Below, one piece after another: positions 62,111 to 64,000 of a stretch of 64,000 nt of DNA (position 1 is the stretch's first letter; every line of letters begins with the position of its first letter). The notes beneath the pieces are model-generated. The model saw only the letters and a program-made list of their open reading frames with translations. It made no database searches and was not told the DNA's origin. Location: contig NZ_JABMKW010000020.1 of assembly GCF_013204795.1 (NCBI RefSeq), positions 1,116,001 to 1,180,000 of the forward strand, read 5' to 3'. This DNA is from Pedobacter panaciterrae. Lineage in GTDB: Bacteria > Bacteroidota > Bacteroidia > Sphingobacteriales > Sphingobacteriaceae. The position numbers were made by a program, and so were the translations under genes.

Positions 62111-62677
62111 TTAGTTACGCTTGAACCTAACTTTAATTAAACAGAAGCTATCATCAACGATATCTGCTGGTTTAATGAGCGGACTATTCTGGTCTAAGTA
62201 TTTTTTAAGCTTATTACCTGTGTAGTAGCCTATGAATTCATTTTTCTCTTTATCATCCTTGAAAATCAATGTCAATAGCCTTGTTAATAGCAGGTACACT
62301 AAACAACTATTAATAAGGTGAAGGAGCAGGCTCGCCGAGTGAAACACTAAAGGATTGTAACCATCCAAACTGTGTAAGAAGGTATAATAAAGTTGATTTG
62401 CAGGCGCATATTGACCATGGTAATATTCTGTTAAAATAGACCAGATATTATCGACATTAAATCCACGAGATGTATAGTCATTGATAACTACCCATTGATG
62501 GTCCCATTTATTTTGGAACTTATTGTAAAAGACCGGAAAACAGGAAAGTAAGCAGCATAAAACAATCAATAAGTGTATTACAACTTGATTTTTTAGTAGA
62601 CTACTGTTTACATTATCGTATGAATGTGAATTTCCACCAGGAAGCATCTTTGCGACGCTAGATATAGTCTTTTTCAT
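62111..62677 (-). pseudogene. Chimeric fragment of a TMTC-like membrane glycosyltransferase
   Basis: The 188-residue frame has two parts. Residues 1-140 contain a membrane helix, NKFQNKWDHQWVVINDYTSRGFNVDNIWSILTEYYHGQYAPANQLYYTFLHSLDGYNPLVFHSASLLLHLINSCLVYLLLTRLL, the start of a TMTC-type TPR mannosyltransferase-like protein that should go on for hundreds of residues. Residues ~148-188 (FIGYYTGNKLKKYLDQNSPL ... SFCLIKVRFKRN) do not belong to that family. Deletion fusing two genes is the simplest explanation. It may still be translated. Confidence 0.5.
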
Positions 62678-63190
62678 TGAGAGAATTAATAAAGATGATG
62701 TTATTGTTTACGAAAATTAGATCATAGTAAATTTCAAAATAAGCTAAGTGTAAAAACGATTTATTATCTTTTAAAAGGGAAGCTCAATCCAATCGTTACA
62801 ACTAAATCGTTTTAGTAATTTCGATATAAAATAAGCCGATACTTTTACCTTAAAAAGGTAATGCAATATATTTTTTAATTTTTACAAAATCAAAAAAAAA
62901 GATATTTATTTTGATCTAATTAACTCCCTTATGTTTATCCTTTACTACTCAATATGTGCGTATCGAACATATGTTCTATTTTGCATTATTAATCTCTGCA
63001 ATTTTTACTATAGGATACTATTTCGTCGAAAATGGCCGCTTGTTCCGCATTTAAACTGTGTCTTGTCCTACTTTTGCTTGTTATCAAGAAATTTACAACA
63101 ATCTTCAATTGAGAATACTAAATTTAATACAGTACCATTTTTTTGGATGTCCCATAGGTTTTATGTCCGTTTCAGGGTTAACTTCGCCCC
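62678..63190. other. Gap of 513 bases, nothing recognised
   Basis: An 87-codon plus-strand frame (62931-63194) covers part of it but has poor coding character (many F, Y, C, R and no conserved pattern) and overlaps the next gene. The minus strand near 63020-63070 holds GCGGAACAAGCGGCCATTTT, reminiscent of IS21-type ends, but not certain. The region 62860-62910 is very AT-rich. Confidence 0.4.
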
Positions 63191-63493
63191 TTAATAAATC
63201 CAGTCCTTCGTCGTAACCTGATTAGCTGGAAAAAGATTGTTCACTTCTTTCATTGATCTCTGCCGAAACTTTTTATACCACAGTATTCCCAGCCCAATCA
63301 TCAGGAAATAAACTGTTCCCAGCAAAATTAAAACTCCCGTGTTTATACCCTGCGTGATTGTGTTGCCATTTTTTGCACCTTGTTCCGCATTAATGGAACA
63401 CATAGCACATTGTGCAAAGGATGGTGAGGAATTCACAAATGTCAGAAACAAAAGAAGTACAAAAACAAGAGCTGCATTTGACTTACGTAGCAT
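63191..63493 (-). CDS. Small exported CAMCS-motif membrane protein
   Basis: A 100-residue protein from the ATG at 63493 (MLRKSNAALVF). The longer form from 63694 adds 67 residues without family look. A signal peptide ends at SFAQ, then CAMCSINAEQGAKNGNTITQGINTGVLILLGTVYFLMIGLGILWYKKFRQRSMKE: a Cys-x-x-Cys at the mature start and one membrane helix. Similar proteins with CAMCxxxxE are common in Bacteroidetes near respiratory genes, from memory. Function unknown. Confidence 0.75.
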   Translation of the reverse strand: MLRKSNAALVFVLLLFLTFVNSSPSFAQCAMCSINAEQGAKNGNTITQGINTGVLILLGTVYFLMIGLGILWYKKFRQRSMKEVNNLFPANQVTTKDWIY

Positions 63494-63837
63494 TTTAAAC
63501 TTTATCGTTCTGAAGGTTATACTAGAAGGAATAGTTATCCTCATATCTAGAAATGAGCGGCGAACCTCGATTTTCCGCATACTAATAGTAGCTTTCAAAT
63601 CTTTATTAATATCAGTATTAATCAACCGATGGTGATTAGATAAGTGTCTTTGACAGTCAATGCTGCTTTTCTCATAAAAATTGTTAATCATCATATTTTA
63701 GCTTAATTAGGCGTATTTTTATATCTATGTTAGTGTATTGCCATCCGGTTGAAATAAATATTCATCAAGACGATAATCACCATTATGGTGGGGCTGTCAA
63801 CCAAATCAGAAATTTCGGAATCCGGTCATCTTATTAG
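63494..63837. other. Gap of 344 bases upstream of the small exported protein
   Basis: Only an N-terminal extension of the 63191-63493 frame covers it. I see no other gene, RNA or clear hairpin. A -7 or -33 element was not recognised. Confidence 0.4.
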
Positions 63838-64000
63838 TTAAGGCCAGTAAAGGTTAAACACTTTGGAAATTATCTTCCATTCTCCCTCAACCTTTAATAA
63901 TGACAAATATATAACCTTGTCACTTACGATTTCCTTACTTTCTAGCCGCAATACCTTTTCGCTGTCCTCAAGATCAATATTGATACACAGATCCTGAAAC
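63838..64000 (-). CDS. NTF2/SnoaL-like protein, C-terminal 53 residues only
   Basis: The minus-strand frame enters from the right window edge and stops at 63838 (TAA). The end reads LRLESKEIVSDKVIYLSLLK, then VEGEWKIISKVFNLYWP, the last two strands of the nuclear transport factor 2-like lumazine-binding type fold, where a W-K-I-x-x-K-x-F pattern is typical. The gene starts outside the window. Confidence 0.6.
   Translation of the reverse strand, partial: FQDLCINIDLEDSEKVLRLESKEIVSDKVIYLSLLKVEGEWKIISKVFNLYWP

Noticed and set aside
62931..63194. 87-codon plus-strand frame in the right-hand gap
   Set aside because: Rich in F, Y, C and R, no conserved pattern, and it overlaps the end of the small exported protein gene on the other strand.
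1..64000. CRISPR array
   Set aside because: No set of regularly spaced repeats was seen on either strand, and no cas gene is present.

Overview
The window is a chromosome segment of a Bacteroidetes bacterium, most likely a Sphingobacteriaceae member close to Pedobacter. The signs are a SusC/SusD pair at the left edge, several large TonB-dependent receptors, a Bacteroidetes-type LptD, DUF1015-serA-serC, a DUF983 protein, A-rich sequence before start codons instead of strong Shine-Dalgarno sites, and several promoters of the Bacteroidetes sigma-factor type (TTTG, about 20 bp, TAnnTTTG). The species assignment is inference; no rRNA gene is present.

Positions 1-42642 are mostly core genome. From left to right: the end of a susC gene and its susD partner; an Fsr-like efflux pump with a GntR/FCD regulator, each preceded by the same palindrome; a lipocalin-like lipoprotein and a transsulfuration enzyme; a methionine operon (metY-metX-hom) with a Bacteroidetes promoter inside a long palindrome, a SAM-I riboswitch and then a 27-codon cysteine-rich upstream ORF; an E2 acyltransferase, cinA and lptD; two tandem amidases and an MCE protein; rnz, a STAS protein, purC and a PhoH-type ATPase; the DUF1015-serA-serC-TonB receptor-rpe cluster; pnp and rpsO; a MATE pump with a possible leader peptide; a Crp/Fnr regulator with two palindromes around it; ddl; and a PASTA protein-mltG-thioesterase-YihY run ending at tRNA-Ser(UGA).

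Positions 42624-56534 form a roughly 13.9 kb genomic island. It lies between the 3' end of the tRNA-Ser gene and a second copy of that end (20 identical bases, with weaker similarity continuing for about 30 more). It contains no recognisable integrase. It holds IS debris (a truncated ISL3/ISAon1-like transposase, two lone IS ends around a leucine-rich-repeat fragment, a complete IS3-type element with a duplicated left end) and defence-like cargo. The most interesting cargo is an overlapping pair: a Dam-like adenine methyltransferase and a 760-residue DGQHR-domain protein that also has a nuclease-like N-terminus and a C-terminal HEPN-type Rx4H motif. Other cargo is an unrecognised 398-residue protein, an overlapping trio (HAD phosphatase, three-helix membrane protein, single-helix membrane protein), a DUF2971 protein and a DUF4365-type nuclease-like protein with a helical repeat region.

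Positions 56535-64000 begin with two small inverted-repeat elements and a truncated transposase. A TonB-receptor locus follows (barrel, 6-bladed propeller lipid-free exported protein, membrane-anchored thioredoxin-like protein, and a chimeric fragment of a TMTC-like membrane glycosyltransferase), then a small exported protein and the end of an NTF2-like gene cut by the window edge.
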